From Labilibaculum manganireducens (GTDB lineage Bacteria > Bacteroidota > Bacteroidia > Bacteroidales > Marinifilaceae), in NCBI RefSeq assembly GCF_002843385.1, contig NZ_MVDE01000015.1, forward strand, positions 58,787 through 122,786: 64,000 nucleotides of DNA, in the 5' to 3' direction. Shown piece by piece: positions 46,208-56,614 of the stretch (positions are counted from its first letter, which is position 1; each line of letters starts with the position of its first letter). The notes beneath the pieces were generated by a model. The model was not told the origin of the DNA. It saw nothing but the letters and a program-made list of their open reading frames with translations, and did no database searches. Made by a program: the position numbers and the translations under genes.

Positions 46208-47240
46208 AAAATCAACTTACAGGTTTATTTTTAACATTTATTTTTGACGAACGTCAAAAAATATAAACAACCAATTCCTTAATAACTTCATTCATTTTTT
46301 CACTAAAGAGTTGCTACATTCTGCCATGTCCCCCTTAGCATCAAAAGGGATAAAGTCGAGATCCACTAACTCTATATGAAAGCCGTTAAGCACTTGATCT
46401 TTCAACATACGCAACCAATTCATCTACTCTTCGATAAAACGATCGCTAAAGAAAAAAAGTCCCCAACGGTTATCCCCAATAATTACAAAACCCTATAAAT
46501 CCTTTAATGGAATTGATGGTTTGCCCTCCAAAGGACGACTATTAATCTTATTTGATTACATCAACCAACCTGTTTCTGCAAGCTGATTATCAATTTTATC
46601 TCGTGCAATTTGTTCAGGGTTCTGATTTTAGGTCTGAGTTATCTTTTTATTAAGCTTATTGCATAGTTGTACGAAAGTAGTAAAAAAAATATACTTTACA
46701 ATAAGTGCATAATTGAACATGAAAAAATATAAAACTACAGCAATGGTTTCTCTTCTAAAAATCACTTGCGTGCTTCAGGATTTTTCTTTCTCAAATACTC
46801 AATTATCGACTATGTTTGCTAATTAGAAATTTCTACTCCCTCTTGTTAGGAGTGTATTCAAACAAGTAAGATATCAATCTCCTTAATTTTATGAAGTTTT
46901 ATTTCATCAGGAATCTTAGTATCTTTTAGGCTATTTAAGACATTTCCTAAGTAAAGAGAGATATAAAATTACTACAACTAGAGATTTGAATGAATTAATA
47001 GACAAATATGAGTTGTTAGTAAGGTCAGAAAATGTTGGAGCAGGAAAAACTTATAAATTGACTGACTCATTATTGAATCAGGACAAACACATTACAGAAA
47101 CAATTTTAACTCTTCTCATACAAGCACATTGTAGGTCATAAAGACTTGCACAGCCAAAACCACCAAAAGAGCTTTTTCCAATCCAATCAAAAGTAGATGG
47201 AAAAGAATTAAAAAACAAAACGGCAACACCTAAAAACAAC
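46208..47240. other. Gene debris inside the tRNA-Cys island
   Basis: No intact gene. Minus-strand pieces near 46530-46630 read NPEQIARDKIDNQLAETGW, like the start of a type I restriction HsdR subunit, then break at stops. Another minus-strand piece at about 46305-46500 (GFVIIGDNRWGLFFFSDRF ... FHIELVDLDFIPFDAKGDM) is not recognised. A plus-strand piece is annotated separately at 46958-47134. Confidence 0.55.
46958..47134 (+). pseudogene. C-terminal winged-helix remnant, probably of a Fic-type protein
   Basis: An open stretch reads ITTTRDLNELIDKYELLV, then RSENVGAGKTYKLTDSLL, and stops at about 47139. The 'T-x-x-R-D-L-x-x-L' helix and 'GAGKTYKL' wing are as in the winged helix that ends Fic proteins. 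No start or Fic core remains. Confidence 0.5.
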
Positions 47241-47271
47241 AAAGCCCCAACTCGTTAAGAATTGGGGCTTT
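47241..47271 (-). terminator. tRNA-Cys terminator
   Basis: Perfect 10-bp stem AAAGCCCCAA / TTGGGGCTTT behind tRNA-Cys. Confidence 0.8.
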
Positions 47272-47293
47272 ATAAATTTACTTAGAGGTCTCT
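47260..47293. repeat. Putative attachment site, right copy (overlaps tRNA-Cys 3' end)
   Basis: Same 34 bases as 44557-44590. The two copies enclose 2.7 kb. Confidence 0.75.
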
Positions 47294-47356
47294 GGCGGAT
47301 TCGAACCGCCGTAGACGGTTTTGCAGACCGGTGCCTAGCCACTCGGCCAAGAGACC
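47286..47356 (-). tRNA. tRNA-Cys (GCA anticodon)
   Basis: 71 nt. Acceptor stem GGTCTCT / AGAGACC with discriminator U (required for Cys), D arm 'TGGCCGAGTGGCTAGGCA', anticodon arm CGGTCTGCAAAACCG with GCA, and T arm GGCGGTTCGAATCCGCC. Not interrupted; the CCA end is not encoded. Confidence 0.97.
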
Positions 47357-47473
47357 CTATCTACCGTAAAGGCGTTGCAAAGATATAAATTTCTGATTTA
47401 CTCGTGCAAACTTTTTTCAGCTTTTGTAACAAAAATCTCAAGGTATTTCTGCAAAACAAGCTTAATCAAAGAA

Positions 47474-47824
47474 TTAGCGACTTAAAGTTAAGCTTACTTT
47501 TTCTATTTGTCCACCCATCGGAGGGTTCATTTTCGACACTTTTACTGTTGCATACTCCAATTCCGGGAAATTTTGATACAAAACATCCAAAATTCTCTCG
47601 CCTACATGTTCAAGCAAATGAGATTTTATTTGCAATTGCTCCTTTATCATTTCGTAAGCGCGCTGATAATTCAGAGCATCGCCTATAGAATCCGATTTCA
47701 CCGCTTTTTCGGCATTATATTCCATGCGGACATAAATGGTAAATTTATTCCCGACAATTTGCTCTTCCTTAAAACAACCGTGATAGGCATAAAATTCCAT
47801 GCCTTCTAATTCAATAATTCCCAT
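47474..47824 (-). CDS. folB: Dihydroneopterin aldolase
   Basis: 116 residues, normal for FolB, a folate-biosynthesis aldolase that splits dihydroneopterin. 'GMEFYAYHGCFKEEQIVGNKF' (family 'xxGxHGxxxxEqxxGqxF') and 'ALNYQRAYEMIKEQL' are diagnostic; the catalytic Lys is expected in 'VKVSKMNPP'. Directly behind it on the chromosome is tRNA-Cys. Confidence 0.92.
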   Translation of the reverse strand: MGIIELEGMEFYAYHGCFKEEQIVGNKFTIYVRMEYNAEKAVKSDSIGDALNYQRAYEMIKEQLQIKSHLLEHVGERILDVLYQNFPELEYATVKVSKMNPPMGGQIEKVSLTLSR

Positions 47825-48112
47825 CTTTTTTTGGTATGATATTCATTGGCGAAAATAAGAGATAAATTTAGAAATTACGAATTCCAAATGATGATTTGCA
47901 ATTTATGAACCAGTATTAACCAATTTAGTAATTCGTAATTCCAAATTCGTAATTGATTTTGCTGGAATTTCTATACTTTTGTTTTTCGTTTCATAATGTG
48001 ACTGATCAATAAATTATTGTAAATTTATCGAATTGCATTTCGATTCGAAAAGCAAGGCAGGATTCGGTTCCGAATCTCAGGCAAATACATGTATCATTTT
48101 AAATTGAGTAGT

Positions 48113-49825
48113 ATGGATAACAAAAATGTAAAAGAAGAGAATGTTAACGAAAGTAAATCTCTTAATTTTATCCAGCAGATTATCGAAGAAGATCTGAAAA
48201 ACAATGTGAATGATGGTAGAGTACACACACGATTCCCTCCGGAACCAAACGGGTACTTACACATCGGACACGCTAAGTCGATATGCCTAAACTTTAGCCT
48301 TGCCCAACAATATCAGGGAAAATGTAATTTACGTTTCGACGATACCAATCCTGTAAAGGAAGACACAGAGTATGTAAATTCTATTATGGATGACATCAAA
48401 TGGTTAGGTTTTCAGTGGGATGGTGATCCTTTATACACTTCTGATTATTTCCAGCAATTGTATGATTGGGCAGTGAAGTTGATTACTGATGGCAAAGCCT
48501 ATGTGGATGATCAGACAGCAGCGCAAATTGCTGAGCAGAAAAAATCACCAACCGAGCCAGGTATCGAAAGTCCGTATCGCAACCGAAGCGCAGAGGAAAA
48601 TCTTGATTTATTCGAAAGAATGAAGAATGGTGAATTTAAGGATGGAGAAAAAGTTCTTCGTGCAAAAATTGACATGACTTCATCAAATATGCACATGCGC
48701 GATCCATTGATGTACCGTATCATGCATGCACATCATCACCGTACCGGCGACCAGTGGTGTATTTACCCAATGTATGATTATGCTCACGGTGAGTCGGATT
48801 ATATTGAAGGCATTACACACTCTATTTGTACGTTGGAATTTGAAGTTCACCGTCCGCTATACGAGTGGTTTGTTAATAATTTAACAGATACAGATTACAG
48901 ACCAAAACAACGCGAATTTGCTCGTTTAAACTTAAGCTACACAGTAATGAGTAAGCGTAAGTTACTGGAATTGGTAAAAGATAATCATGTAAACGGATGG
49001 GATGATCCACGTATGCCTACTGTTTCGGGATTGCGAAGAAGAGGATTTACTCCTGCGTCAATTCGTAATTTTGCGGATATAATTGGTGTTGCAAAACGAA
49101 ACAATGTAATTGATGTTTCACTTTTAGAGCATTGTGTTCGTGAAGATTTGAACAAAACTGCGCCACGTGTAATGGCTGTTTTGAATCCTGTAAAGTTGAT
49201 CATTACCAATTATCCTGAAAATCAGGAAGAATTTTTAAGCATTGAAAACAATCCGGAAGATCCGGAAAGCGGAAATCGTGATATTCCTTTTTCCCGCGAA
49301 TTGTATATCGAGAGAGAAGATTTTATGGAAGATGCTCCTAAAAAATTCTTTAGAATGACTCCGGGACAGGAAGTACGATTAAAAGCTGCTTACATTGTAA
49401 TGTGCGAAAAAGCAGTTAAAGATACTGATGGAAATATCACTGAAATTCACTGTACTTACGATGCAAAATCTAAGAGTGGCAGCGGATCCGAGGAAAGCAA
49501 GCGCAAGGTAAAAGGAACACTTCACTGGGTTTCAGCTAAGCATGCTGCTAAAGCCGAAGTTCGTATCTACGATCGTCTTTTTAATCACGAAGCTCCTGAT
49601 GCTCAGAAAGAAACAGACTTTAAGGAATTTATTAATCCTGATTCTCTGCAAATTTTGAGCGAGTGTTACGTTGAACCAAGCTTAAAAGAAGCTAAGGCTG
49701 AAGATCATTTTCAGTTTACCCGATTGGGCTATTTCTCAGTGGATAAAGATTCTACTGCAGAAAAATTAGTTTTCAACCGTACGGTTTCTTTAAAAGATTC
49801 CTGGACTAAAACCCAAAAGAAGTAA
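48113..49825 (+). CDS. glnS: Glutaminyl-tRNA synthetase
   Basis: About 570 residues from the ATG at 48113 ([19 protein letters not shown]); an upstream ATG adds eight. It charges tRNA-Gln directly. HIGH motif in [17 protein letters not shown] (near residues 36-52), KMSKS-type loop '[12 protein letters not shown]', and the C-terminal anticodon-binding beta barrels, with '[24 protein letters not shown]' typical of bacterial GlnRS. Convergent with gltX. Confidence 0.96.
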   Translation: MDNKNVKEENVNESKSLNFIQQIIEEDLKNNVNDGRVHTRFPPEPNGYLHIGHAKSICLNFSLAQQYQGKCNLRFDDTNPVKEDTEYVNSIMDDIKWLGFQWDGDPLYTSDYFQQLYDWAVKLITDGKAYVDDQTAAQIAEQKKSPTEPGIESPYRNRSAEENLDLFERMKNGEFKDGEKVLRAKIDMTSSNMHMRDPLMYRIMHAHHHRTGDQWCIYPMYDYAHGESDYIEGITHSICTLEFEVHRPLYEWFVNNLTDTDYRPKQREFARLNLSYTVMSKRKLLELVKDNHVNGWDDPRMPTVSGLRRRGFTPASIRNFADIIGVAKRNNVIDVSLLEHCVREDLNKTAPRVMAVLNPVKLIITNYPENQEEFLSIENNPEDPESGNRDIPFSRELYIEREDFMEDAPKKFFRMTPGQEVRLKAAYIVMCEKAVKDTDGNITEIHCTYDAKSKSGSGSEESKRKVKGTLHWVSAKHAAKAEVRIYDRLFNHEAPDAQKETDFKEFINPDSLQILSECYVEPSLKEAKAEDHFQFTRLGYFSVDKDSTAEKLVFNRTVSLKDSWTKTQKK

Positions 49826-49910
49826 AAATAGCTGTCAGCTCTCAGTTGCAAGCTACAAGACTAAATAAAAAAAGAGTGCATTTACGCACAACACCTTTTG
49901 ATTATATATA

Positions 49911-49946
49911 AACCTGTTGGGATTTTCCTGACAGGTTTTTTTGTTT
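49911..49946 (+). terminator. glnS terminator
   Basis: AACCTGT / ACAGGTT stem with a 13-base loop, followed by seven T's. Confidence 0.7.
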
Positions 49947-50036
49947 TAAAACTGTACAAATAATTACCAACTCACTTTAAGTGAGACTCTCAGCTTTCGA
50001 CTATTCAAGACTCTTCTAAACTTTCTTAAAATCAAA

Positions 50037-50062
50037 AAACCACTCCCCGAAGGAAGTGGTTT
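50037..50062 (-). terminator. gltX terminator
   Basis: AAACCACTCC / GGAAGTGGTTT stem (one bulge) just behind the gltX stop, with an A-run on the plus strand giving a U-run on the minus strand. Confidence 0.75.
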
Positions 50063-50085
50063 GTCTTGTTGAGAAAAAATCTCAA

Positions 50086-51618
50086 TTATATTTTAATGTT
50101 CTCCATTGCATAATCCAGACGAGCCATGGTTTCCTTTTTTCCAAGTATTTCGATGATATCGAACATGTGAGGGCCTTTACCAGCACCTACCACAGCCAAC
50201 CGGAAAGGATTCATCACTTTTCCAAAACCAATTTCCTTGGCAGTGATCCATTCTTTCACAATCTCTTCAGAATTAGCTGACGAAAAATCTTCAACACCTT
50301 CCAAAATGCCTTTTAATTCTTCAACCAAGGCAGGCGTATCCTCTTTCCAACCCTTTTTAATGGTTTTGGCATCGAATTCAACAGGTGCTTCAAAAAAGTA
50401 ATTTACATGATCCCAAAGCTCCGAAACAAAATCTACACGATCTTTCACCATGCCACACACCCTATTCACAGTTTCCTGATCAGCATCAATTCCTTTTGCT
50501 TTTAAAATCTGTTCAGCAAACAAATTTCCAATCTCTTCATCCGATTTAGTCATCAGATACTGACGATTGAACCATTTGGTTTTCTCAGGATCGAACTTAG
50601 AACCCGATTTGCCCACACGTTCCAAAGAAAATGCCTGAGAAAGCTCCTCCATTGAGAAAATTTCTTGTTCCGTTCCCGGATTCCAACCTAAAAAAGCCAG
50701 CATATTTATGAAAGCTTCAGGAAAATATCCGCCTTCACGGTATCCCGATGAAATTTCATTTGTTTTAGAATCAGTCCATTCCAATGGAAATACCGGAAAT
50801 CCTAACTTATCCCCATCCCGCTTGCTTAATTTCCCTTTTCCAACCGGTTTCAAAATTAATGGAAGGTGAGCAAATTTAGGCATATCATCTTTCCACCCAA
50901 ACGATCTGTACAACAACACATGCAATGGCATCGACGGCAACCATTCCTCCCCGCGAATTACATGGGTTATCTTCATTAAATAATCATCTACCACATTCGC
51001 CAAGTGATAAGTCGGCATTCCGTCTGATTTAAACAACACCTTATCGTCTAAAGCGGAAGTATTAAATACTACACGACCTCTTATTTCATCATCCAATTGC
51101 AATTCTTCGCCAACCGGCATTTTAAACCGCACAACATAAGCTTCGCCGGCCGCAATTTTATTTTGAACTGCTTCCGCAGATAAAGCCAAAGAGTTATTTA
51201 AATTTTCGCGGGTTGCATAATTGTAGGTAAAAGTCTTTTTCTCTTCTTCATGCTGATTTCGGATTGCATCCAACTCTTCAGGAGTATCGAAAGCATAATA
51301 TGCATTCCCCGAAGCGATCAGCTGATCAGCATACTCACGATACATTGGCTTGCGCTCCGACTGGCGGTAAGGCCCGTATTCACCACCTACAGTTGCTCCT
51401 TCATCAATTTGAATTCCACACCATTTTAACGATTCTGCAATATACTCTTCCGCGCCGGGAACATATCTTGTTTGGTCAGTATCTTCAATACGCAATAGAA
51501 AATCACCATTGTGTTTTCTCGCAAATAAATAGTTGAAAAGGGCTGTTCTTACACCTCCCATATGAAGAGGCCCCGTAGGACTAGGAGCAAATCGAACCCG
51601 TACTTTCTTATCGTTCAT
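50086..51618 (-). CDS. gltX: Glutamyl-tRNA synthetase
   Basis: 510 residues. It charges tRNA-Glu. HIGH-type motif '[25 protein letters not shown]' at residues 11-35 and KMSKS-type '[16 protein letters not shown]' near 265-280; the C-terminal helical anticodon-binding domain follows. glnS and gltX form a convergent pair, so the organism has direct Gln charging. Confidence 0.96.
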   Translation of the reverse strand: MNDKKVRVRFAPSPTGPLHMGGVRTALFNYLFARKHNGDFLLRIEDTDQTRYVPGAEEYIAESLKWCGIQIDEGATVGGEYGPYRQSERKPMYREYADQLIASGNAYYAFDTPEELDAIRNQHEEEKKTFTYNYATRENLNNSLALSAEAVQNKIAAGEAYVVRFKMPVGEELQLDDEIRGRVVFNTSALDDKVLFKSDGMPTYHLANVVDDYLMKITHVIRGEEWLPSMPLHVLLYRSFGWKDDMPKFAHLPLILKPVGKGKLSKRDGDKLGFPVFPLEWTDSKTNEISSGYREGGYFPEAFINMLAFLGWNPGTEQEIFSMEELSQAFSLERVGKSGSKFDPEKTKWFNRQYLMTKSDEEIGNLFAEQILKAKGIDADQETVNRVCGMVKDRVDFVSELWDHVNYFFEAPVEFDAKTIKKGWKEDTPALVEELKGILEGVEDFSSANSEEIVKEWITAKEIGFGKVMNPFRLAVVGAGKGPHMFDIIEILGKKETMARLDYAMENIKI

Positions 51619-51695
51619 TGTTATATCCGTTAATTTGGCAACAAAGATAAGAAATAAGAGGAAAAGTAAAGGGGAGATAAAACCAGAAAATTAAC

Positions 51696-52085
51696 TTAAA
51701 ATAGAAATCGGTCAATCATATCTTTTAAACCACCAATATCAATTGGTTTGGATACAAAATCATCGCAGCCAGCAGCCATTATTTCCTCATAAGCTTCACC
51801 GTAATGATATGCCGTTTGAGCAATTATTGGCATATCCTTATTTATTTTTTTGATATTTCTGGTTGCGTCATAACCATTCATAACAGGCATTTGCATGTCC
51901 ATTAGTACCAAATCTATCTCTGGAACCGACTTAATGAAATCAAGTGCTTCCTGCCCATCTTTGGCACGAATAATCCTGGCTTTGGTATCCATGAGTATTT
52001 CCTCCAAAAATATGAAATTAAAATCCTCATCTTCCGCAACCAGCAGTACTTTGCCTTCCCAATTATAGTTTGTGGAAAAATTCAT
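51696..52085 (-). CDS. Single-domain response regulator (receiver only)
   Basis: 129 residues, one CheY-like receiver. Acidic pair in 'VAEDEDFN', phospho-acceptor Asp in LVLMDMQMPVMNGYDA, the Thr in 'IIAQTAYH' and the Lys in FVSKPIDI are all present. No output domain and no kinase next to it; the phosphodonor is unknown. Such stand-alone receivers in Bacteroidota are often derived from hybrid-kinase systems. Confidence 0.92.
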   Translation of the reverse strand: MNFSTNYNWEGKVLLVAEDEDFNFIFLEEILMDTKARIIRAKDGQEALDFIKSVPEIDLVLMDMQMPVMNGYDATRNIKKINKDMPIIAQTAYHYGEAYEEIMAAGCDDFVSKPIDIGGLKDMIDRFLF

Positions 52086-52245
52086 AACTGACTACTGTAT
52101 TCGTCTAACTGTTCTCTATCTCTAAGTTAATTCAATTATCAGTAACACAAAAATGAAATTCCAAAGATCTGACCGTTTTGTTCAAAAGATGAGTGACCAC
52201 GTAGCTTTAACCAGTAACTATGTAATTTACAATACTATGTTACAA

Positions 52246-52278
52246 TTAAAAAAAGGGAAACTTCAGTTGAAGTTTCCC
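52246..52278 (-). terminator. nrdJ terminator
   Basis: GGGAAACTTCA / TGAAGTTTCCC, perfect 11-bp stem with two-base loop; A-run at 52246-52254 becomes the U-run on the minus strand. Confidence 0.8.
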
Positions 52279-52306
52279 CGGTTTAGTAGTTGTTATAATA
52301 GATTGG

Positions 52307-54859
52307 TTATCCGCATTTTGAAGTACCGCACGATTGACAAATCAGACATCCTTCCTGATAGATGATGTGCTCTGACCCACAACTGGCGCATATTCCTCCT
52401 TTAACTTTTGTTCCATTTGGAATGTATTTTTTAAGAGCACGCTCAACACCGTTTTTCCATGTGTTGATGTTCTCACTATCCAATTGCAAACCTGCAACTA
52501 AATTTACTACACCTTCAATTGGCATTCCATGGCGAAGTACGCCTGATATTAATTTGGCATAGTTCCAAAACTCCTTATCAAATTTGTAAGATAATCCTTC
52601 GAATGTTGTTTTAAAACCACGTTTATTGCAAAATTGAAAGTCATAACGAGAACTTCCGTCCTCTTCTTTTCTTTTGATAATTACTCCCTTACTTACTGAT
52701 TTAGGCAATAAAATACCTTCCTCATCGTCAACAATACCAGTAAATACTTCATATGGTTGTCCGTTGTACAATCCAATAAAAGCAATCCACTTTTCCTTGT
52801 TATTTTGGAAACGAACAACTTCAGCTTCCAATACTTCAGGACGTTTTTCCGGCATTCCTGTGTCTTCCTCTTTTTTGGCATCATTGGAAAGCAGAACACC
52901 CGAACGGGAACCATCACGGTAAACCGTACAACCTTTACATCCACTTTTCCAAGCTTCGATATACAATTCTCCTACAAGAGATTCAGGCACATCATTTGGA
53001 AGATTAACGGTTACACTAATCGAATGATCAACCCACTTTTGAACTTTCCCCTGCATGCGGACTTTCTGCAGCCAGTCCACATCATTAGAAGTTGCTTTGT
53101 AGTAAGGAGACTGTTTCACCAAATCTTCAATCTCTTCATTTGTAAAATGCTGCGCGGCATTGATCCCATTGGCTTCCATCCAGCTTACAAATTTGTGATG
53201 AAACACCACAAATTCTTCCCAGCTATCGCCAATCTCATCAACAAAATCGACACGAACATTTTTATCATTAGGGTTTACTTTTCTTCTTCGTTTGTAAACA
53301 GGCATAAACACAGGCTCGATACCTGAAGTGGTCTGAGTCATTAAACTGGTTGTTCCTGTTGGTGCAATCGTTAAACAGGCAATGTTACGCCGGCCGTATT
53401 TAGCCATTTCTTTATAAAGGCTTTCATCTGCTTCCTTTAAGCGCAAAATAAATGGGTTTTTGCTTTCACGCTCTTTGTCGTAGATTTTGAATGCTCCCCG
53501 GTCTTTAGCCATATGTACCGAAGAACGATAAGCTTCTACAGCAATTGTTTTGTGAACTTCAACAGAAAAATCAATTGCTTCATCTGTTCCGTAACGCAGA
53601 TTTAAACCGGCAAGCATATCTCCTTCAGCAGTAATTCCCACTCCGGTTCTTCTTCCTTCTTCTGCTTTCTCGCGTATATTTTTCCAAAGATTACGCTCTA
53701 CTCTCTTAATCTCACTGCCTTCAGGATCCTCTTCGATCTTCTCAATAATTGTATCAATTTTCTCCAACTCCAAATCAATGATGTCATCCATCATTCTTTG
53801 AGCCATGGCCACATGCTTACGGAACAGTCCGAAATTAAATTCAGCCTTCTCTGTAAATGGATTTTCAACGTAACTGTACAAATTGATAGCCAGCAAACGA
53901 CAGCTATCATACGGACACAATGGAATTTCGCCACAAGGATTCGTAGAAACCGTTTTGTATCCTAAATCTGCATAACAGTCAGGAACCGATTCTCTTTCGA
54001 TAGTATCCCAGAATAAAATTCCCGGTTCTGCTGATTTCCAGGCGTTGTGAACAATTTTGTTCCAAAGCTTACCAGCATCAATACTTTTGCTGTAGGTAGG
54101 ATTCTTTGAGTTAATTGGGTATTGCTGTGTGAATTCGGTTCCATCAACAACGGCCTGCATAAACTCATCGTGCATTTTTACAGAAACATTGGCTCCGGTA
54201 ACTTTACCCTGCTCCATTTTCGCATCAATAAAATCTTCCGAATCGGGATGACGAACAGAAACACTCAACATTAACGCTCCGCGTCGACCATCTTGAGCAA
54301 CCTCACGGGTTGAATTGGAATAACGCTCCATAAAAGGAACAATTCCTGTCGAAGTCAAAGCAGAATTCTTAACAGGTGAACCTTTAGGACGAATATGAGA
54401 AAGATCGTGTCCTACACCACCTCTTCGTTTCATCAGCTGCACTTGCTCCTGATCAATCTTCATAATTCCTCCATAAGAATCAGAATCTCCATCATTTCCA
54501 ATTACAAAGCAGTTCGACAAGGATGCAATCTGGTATCGGTTTCCAATTCCCGACATAGGACTTCCCTGAGGTACGATGTATTTAAAATCTTTTAGTACCG
54601 CGAAAATTTCTTCTTCGCTTAGTGGGTTTGGGTAGTTTTTCTCAACTCTTGCAATTTCTGATGCAATTCGTCGATGCATATCATCCGGCGTCTTTTCATA
54701 AATATTTCCATAAGAGTCCTTCAACGCGTACTTGTTTAACCAAACACGTGCTGCCAGTTCATCTCCGTTGAAATATTGAAATGTTGCCTGAAACGCTTCT
54801 TCGGGATTGAAAGTTTCGTTCATTTCCGTTGCTTGTTGCTTCTTCTCTTGTACTTCCAT
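52307..54859 (-). CDS. nrdJ: Adenosylcobalamin-dependent (class II) ribonucleotide reductase
   Basis: 850 residues. Reduces ribonucleotides to deoxyribonucleotides with a cobalamin-generated radical and needs no second subunit. Seen: 'PQGSPMSGIGNRYQIASLSNCFVIG' near residues 95-119, the active-site block 'STNPCGEIPLCPYDSCRLLAINL' (radical Cys and Glu), 'IACLTIAPTGTTSL', and a C-terminal zinc-ribbon-like CASCGSEHIIYQEGCLICQSC. The gene stands alone and faces waaA. Confidence 0.95.
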   Translation of the reverse strand: MEVQEKKQQATEMNETFNPEEAFQATFQYFNGDELAARVWLNKYALKDSYGNIYEKTPDDMHRRIASEIARVEKNYPNPLSEEEIFAVLKDFKYIVPQGSPMSGIGNRYQIASLSNCFVIGNDGDSDSYGGIMKIDQEQVQLMKRRGGVGHDLSHIRPKGSPVKNSALTSTGIVPFMERYSNSTREVAQDGRRGALMLSVSVRHPDSEDFIDAKMEQGKVTGANVSVKMHDEFMQAVVDGTEFTQQYPINSKNPTYSKSIDAGKLWNKIVHNAWKSAEPGILFWDTIERESVPDCYADLGYKTVSTNPCGEIPLCPYDSCRLLAINLYSYVENPFTEKAEFNFGLFRKHVAMAQRMMDDIIDLELEKIDTIIEKIEEDPEGSEIKRVERNLWKNIREKAEEGRRTGVGITAEGDMLAGLNLRYGTDEAIDFSVEVHKTIAVEAYRSSVHMAKDRGAFKIYDKERESKNPFILRLKEADESLYKEMAKYGRRNIACLTIAPTGTTSLMTQTTSGIEPVFMPVYKRRRKVNPNDKNVRVDFVDEIGDSWEEFVVFHHKFVSWMEANGINAAQHFTNEEIEDLVKQSPYYKATSNDVDWLQKVRMQGKVQKWVDHSISVTVNLPNDVPESLVGELYIEAWKSGCKGCTVYRDGSRSGVLLSNDAKKEEDTGMPEKRPEVLEAEVVRFQNNKEKWIAFIGLYNGQPYEVFTGIVDDEEGILLPKSVSKGVIIKRKEEDGSSRYDFQFCNKRGFKTTFEGLSYKFDKEFWNYAKLISGVLRHGMPIEGVVNLVAGLQLDSENINTWKNGVERALKKYIPNGTKVKGGICASCGSEHIIYQEGCLICQSCGTSKCG

Positions 54860-55242
54860 TAAGATCGTAAAAAAGTGGGGTTAATTATATAAGTTTCTTT
54901 GTTTATTATCAATAATTTGCCCCTTTTCAACAGAGCAAATTTTGTAGTATGCAAGGTACACAACTTGATAACACCGAGCAATATTATTATACAACTTTAA
55001 AATAAAGTTATCCACAAAAGCATGTTAATAGATTCATCTACAGACATGTAACTTTAATAAAAAAGTGAAAAGTTTTCAAAAAAGAAAATATCTGATAAAA
55101 TTTACTTAAAAAAGCAATTGGTATTCACAAGCATTTTCGTCACCAAAAAAGCACTTTTAATAAAAACAAGTTTACAAAACGCGGCACCCTCAACAAACAT
55201 TGAGTTTTTAAAAATCAAACTAATAATTTGGTTCAGTTAGGA
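54860..55242. other. Intergenic gap upstream of nrdJ
   Basis: 383 bp, AT-rich. It holds the nrdJ promoter at the left. I looked for a cobalamin riboswitch or NrdR boxes and could not recognise either; no ORF. Confidence 0.5.
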
Positions 55243-56466
55243 TTAAATTACGGAAAGAATTTGAGCACTTGCTCCTCTTTTTGAGTCGACGTATTTTTTT
55301 GATTTATCACCGGAAATTCGTCGCTCCTTTTCATTTTCAAAATAGTTATCTAAAAGAATCTGCAACTCTTCATATTTTTCATAAGAATATGAAGCTCCCA
55401 ATTCTATCAGATCTTTTGCCTCTTGAAATTTATGGTAATTGGGACCAAAAATAATAGGCAAACCAAAGGTAGCGGCCTCTAAAGTATTGTGAATTCCACG
55501 ACCAAAACCACCTCCGATATATGAAACATCACCATATCGGTACAAAGAAGAAAGAACGCCAATGCAGTCAATCACCAAAACTTCGGCCGTTTCAATTTCC
55601 TCTTTTGAGGCATTCGTGTATCGAACCCAAGGTTTATTAATCTGATCAACAATATTCTTTATATGGCTCTCGTCAACCTCGTGAGCAGCAATAATGTATT
55701 TGTAGTTGTTTTTAGAGGTATTGATATAATTAATCAGGAATTCTTCATCTTTTGGCCAGGTGCTGCCTGCAATTAAAACCAATCTCCCTTGACTAAAACC
55801 CTCCACTTTGGGTAATGTCTTCGATCCGGTGGCAATTGAATACACTCTATCGAATCGCGTATCGCCTGCTATCGAAACATTCTTAAAACCAATACCTTTC
55901 AATAAATCTTCCGACTCCTGATTCTGCACAAAAAAATGAGTGAAAGCGGATAGCATTCTTCGGTAAAATCCGCCCCAAGGCTTAAAAAACAGTTGCTTGG
56001 GTCTGAAAATAGTTGAGAATATATAGGTTGGAATATTTCTTTTTTTCAGCTCCTTCAGGTAATGATACCAGAATTCATATTTAATGAAGAATGCCATTTT
56101 GGGATTTACCAAATCGACAAACTTTCGTGCGTAGGAAGGAAAATCAGGCGGCAGGTAGAAAATAAAATCCGCGCCAGCGTAATTCTTACGAACTTCGTAA
56201 CCCGAAGGAGAAAAAAAGGTGAGTACTATTTTATATTCCGGATGCTCCTCTTTGAACTTTTCGATGACCGGTCGGCCCTGCTCAAATTCGCCCAATGATG
56301 CAGAATGAAACCAAACCAAATTTTCTTGCCCCTTAACTGCGTCTTCAATTTTTGAAAACAAATTCTTTCTGCCATCCACCCATTGCTTTGCTTTTGGATT
56401 AAAAAAAGCTGCAATTCGCACTGCCAAAACATAGAATTGTATCGAAAGGTTGTAAAAGAGAACCAT
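55243..56466 (-). CDS. waaA: 3-deoxy-D-manno-octulosonic acid (Kdo) transferase
   Basis: 407 residues. It transfers Kdo from CMP-Kdo to lipid A precursor at the inner membrane (GT-B fold, GT30). An N-terminal membrane anchor (residues 1-20) is followed by 'VWFHSASLGEFEQGRPVIEKF', with the catalytic Glu in SLGE, 'IKYEFWYHYLKEL', and 'SYIGGGFGRGIHNTLEAATFGLPIIFGP' near the C-terminal sugar-nucleotide site. Divergent from the barrel-protein gene at 56615. Confidence 0.95.
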   Translation of the reverse strand: MVLFYNLSIQFYVLAVRIAAFFNPKAKQWVDGRKNLFSKIEDAVKGQENLVWFHSASLGEFEQGRPVIEKFKEEHPEYKIVLTFFSPSGYEVRKNYAGADFIFYLPPDFPSYARKFVDLVNPKMAFFIKYEFWYHYLKELKKRNIPTYIFSTIFRPKQLFFKPWGGFYRRMLSAFTHFFVQNQESEDLLKGIGFKNVSIAGDTRFDRVYSIATGSKTLPKVEGFSQGRLVLIAGSTWPKDEEFLINYINTSKNNYKYIIAAHEVDESHIKNIVDQINKPWVRYTNASKEEIETAEVLVIDCIGVLSSLYRYGDVSYIGGGFGRGIHNTLEAATFGLPIIFGPNYHKFQEAKDLIELGASYSYEKYEELQILLDNYFENEKERRISGDKSKKYVDSKRGASAQILSVI

Positions 56467-56614
56467 AATTGAAATTTGTTACTGTTAACCGGAATAGCTT
56501 CCTTATATTTATTCTCTGCAAAACTAATAATTTTAGGTGTAGGATTTCGTTTTAACACCAAGCGATTTCATTTTTACAGATCGGAACCCATTACTAAAAT
56601 AGATATATACTCAT

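Noticed and set aside
54860..55242. Cobalamin riboswitch upstream of the B12-dependent reductase
   Set aside because: No B12-box-like sequence was recognised; NrdR-type palindromes not seen either.
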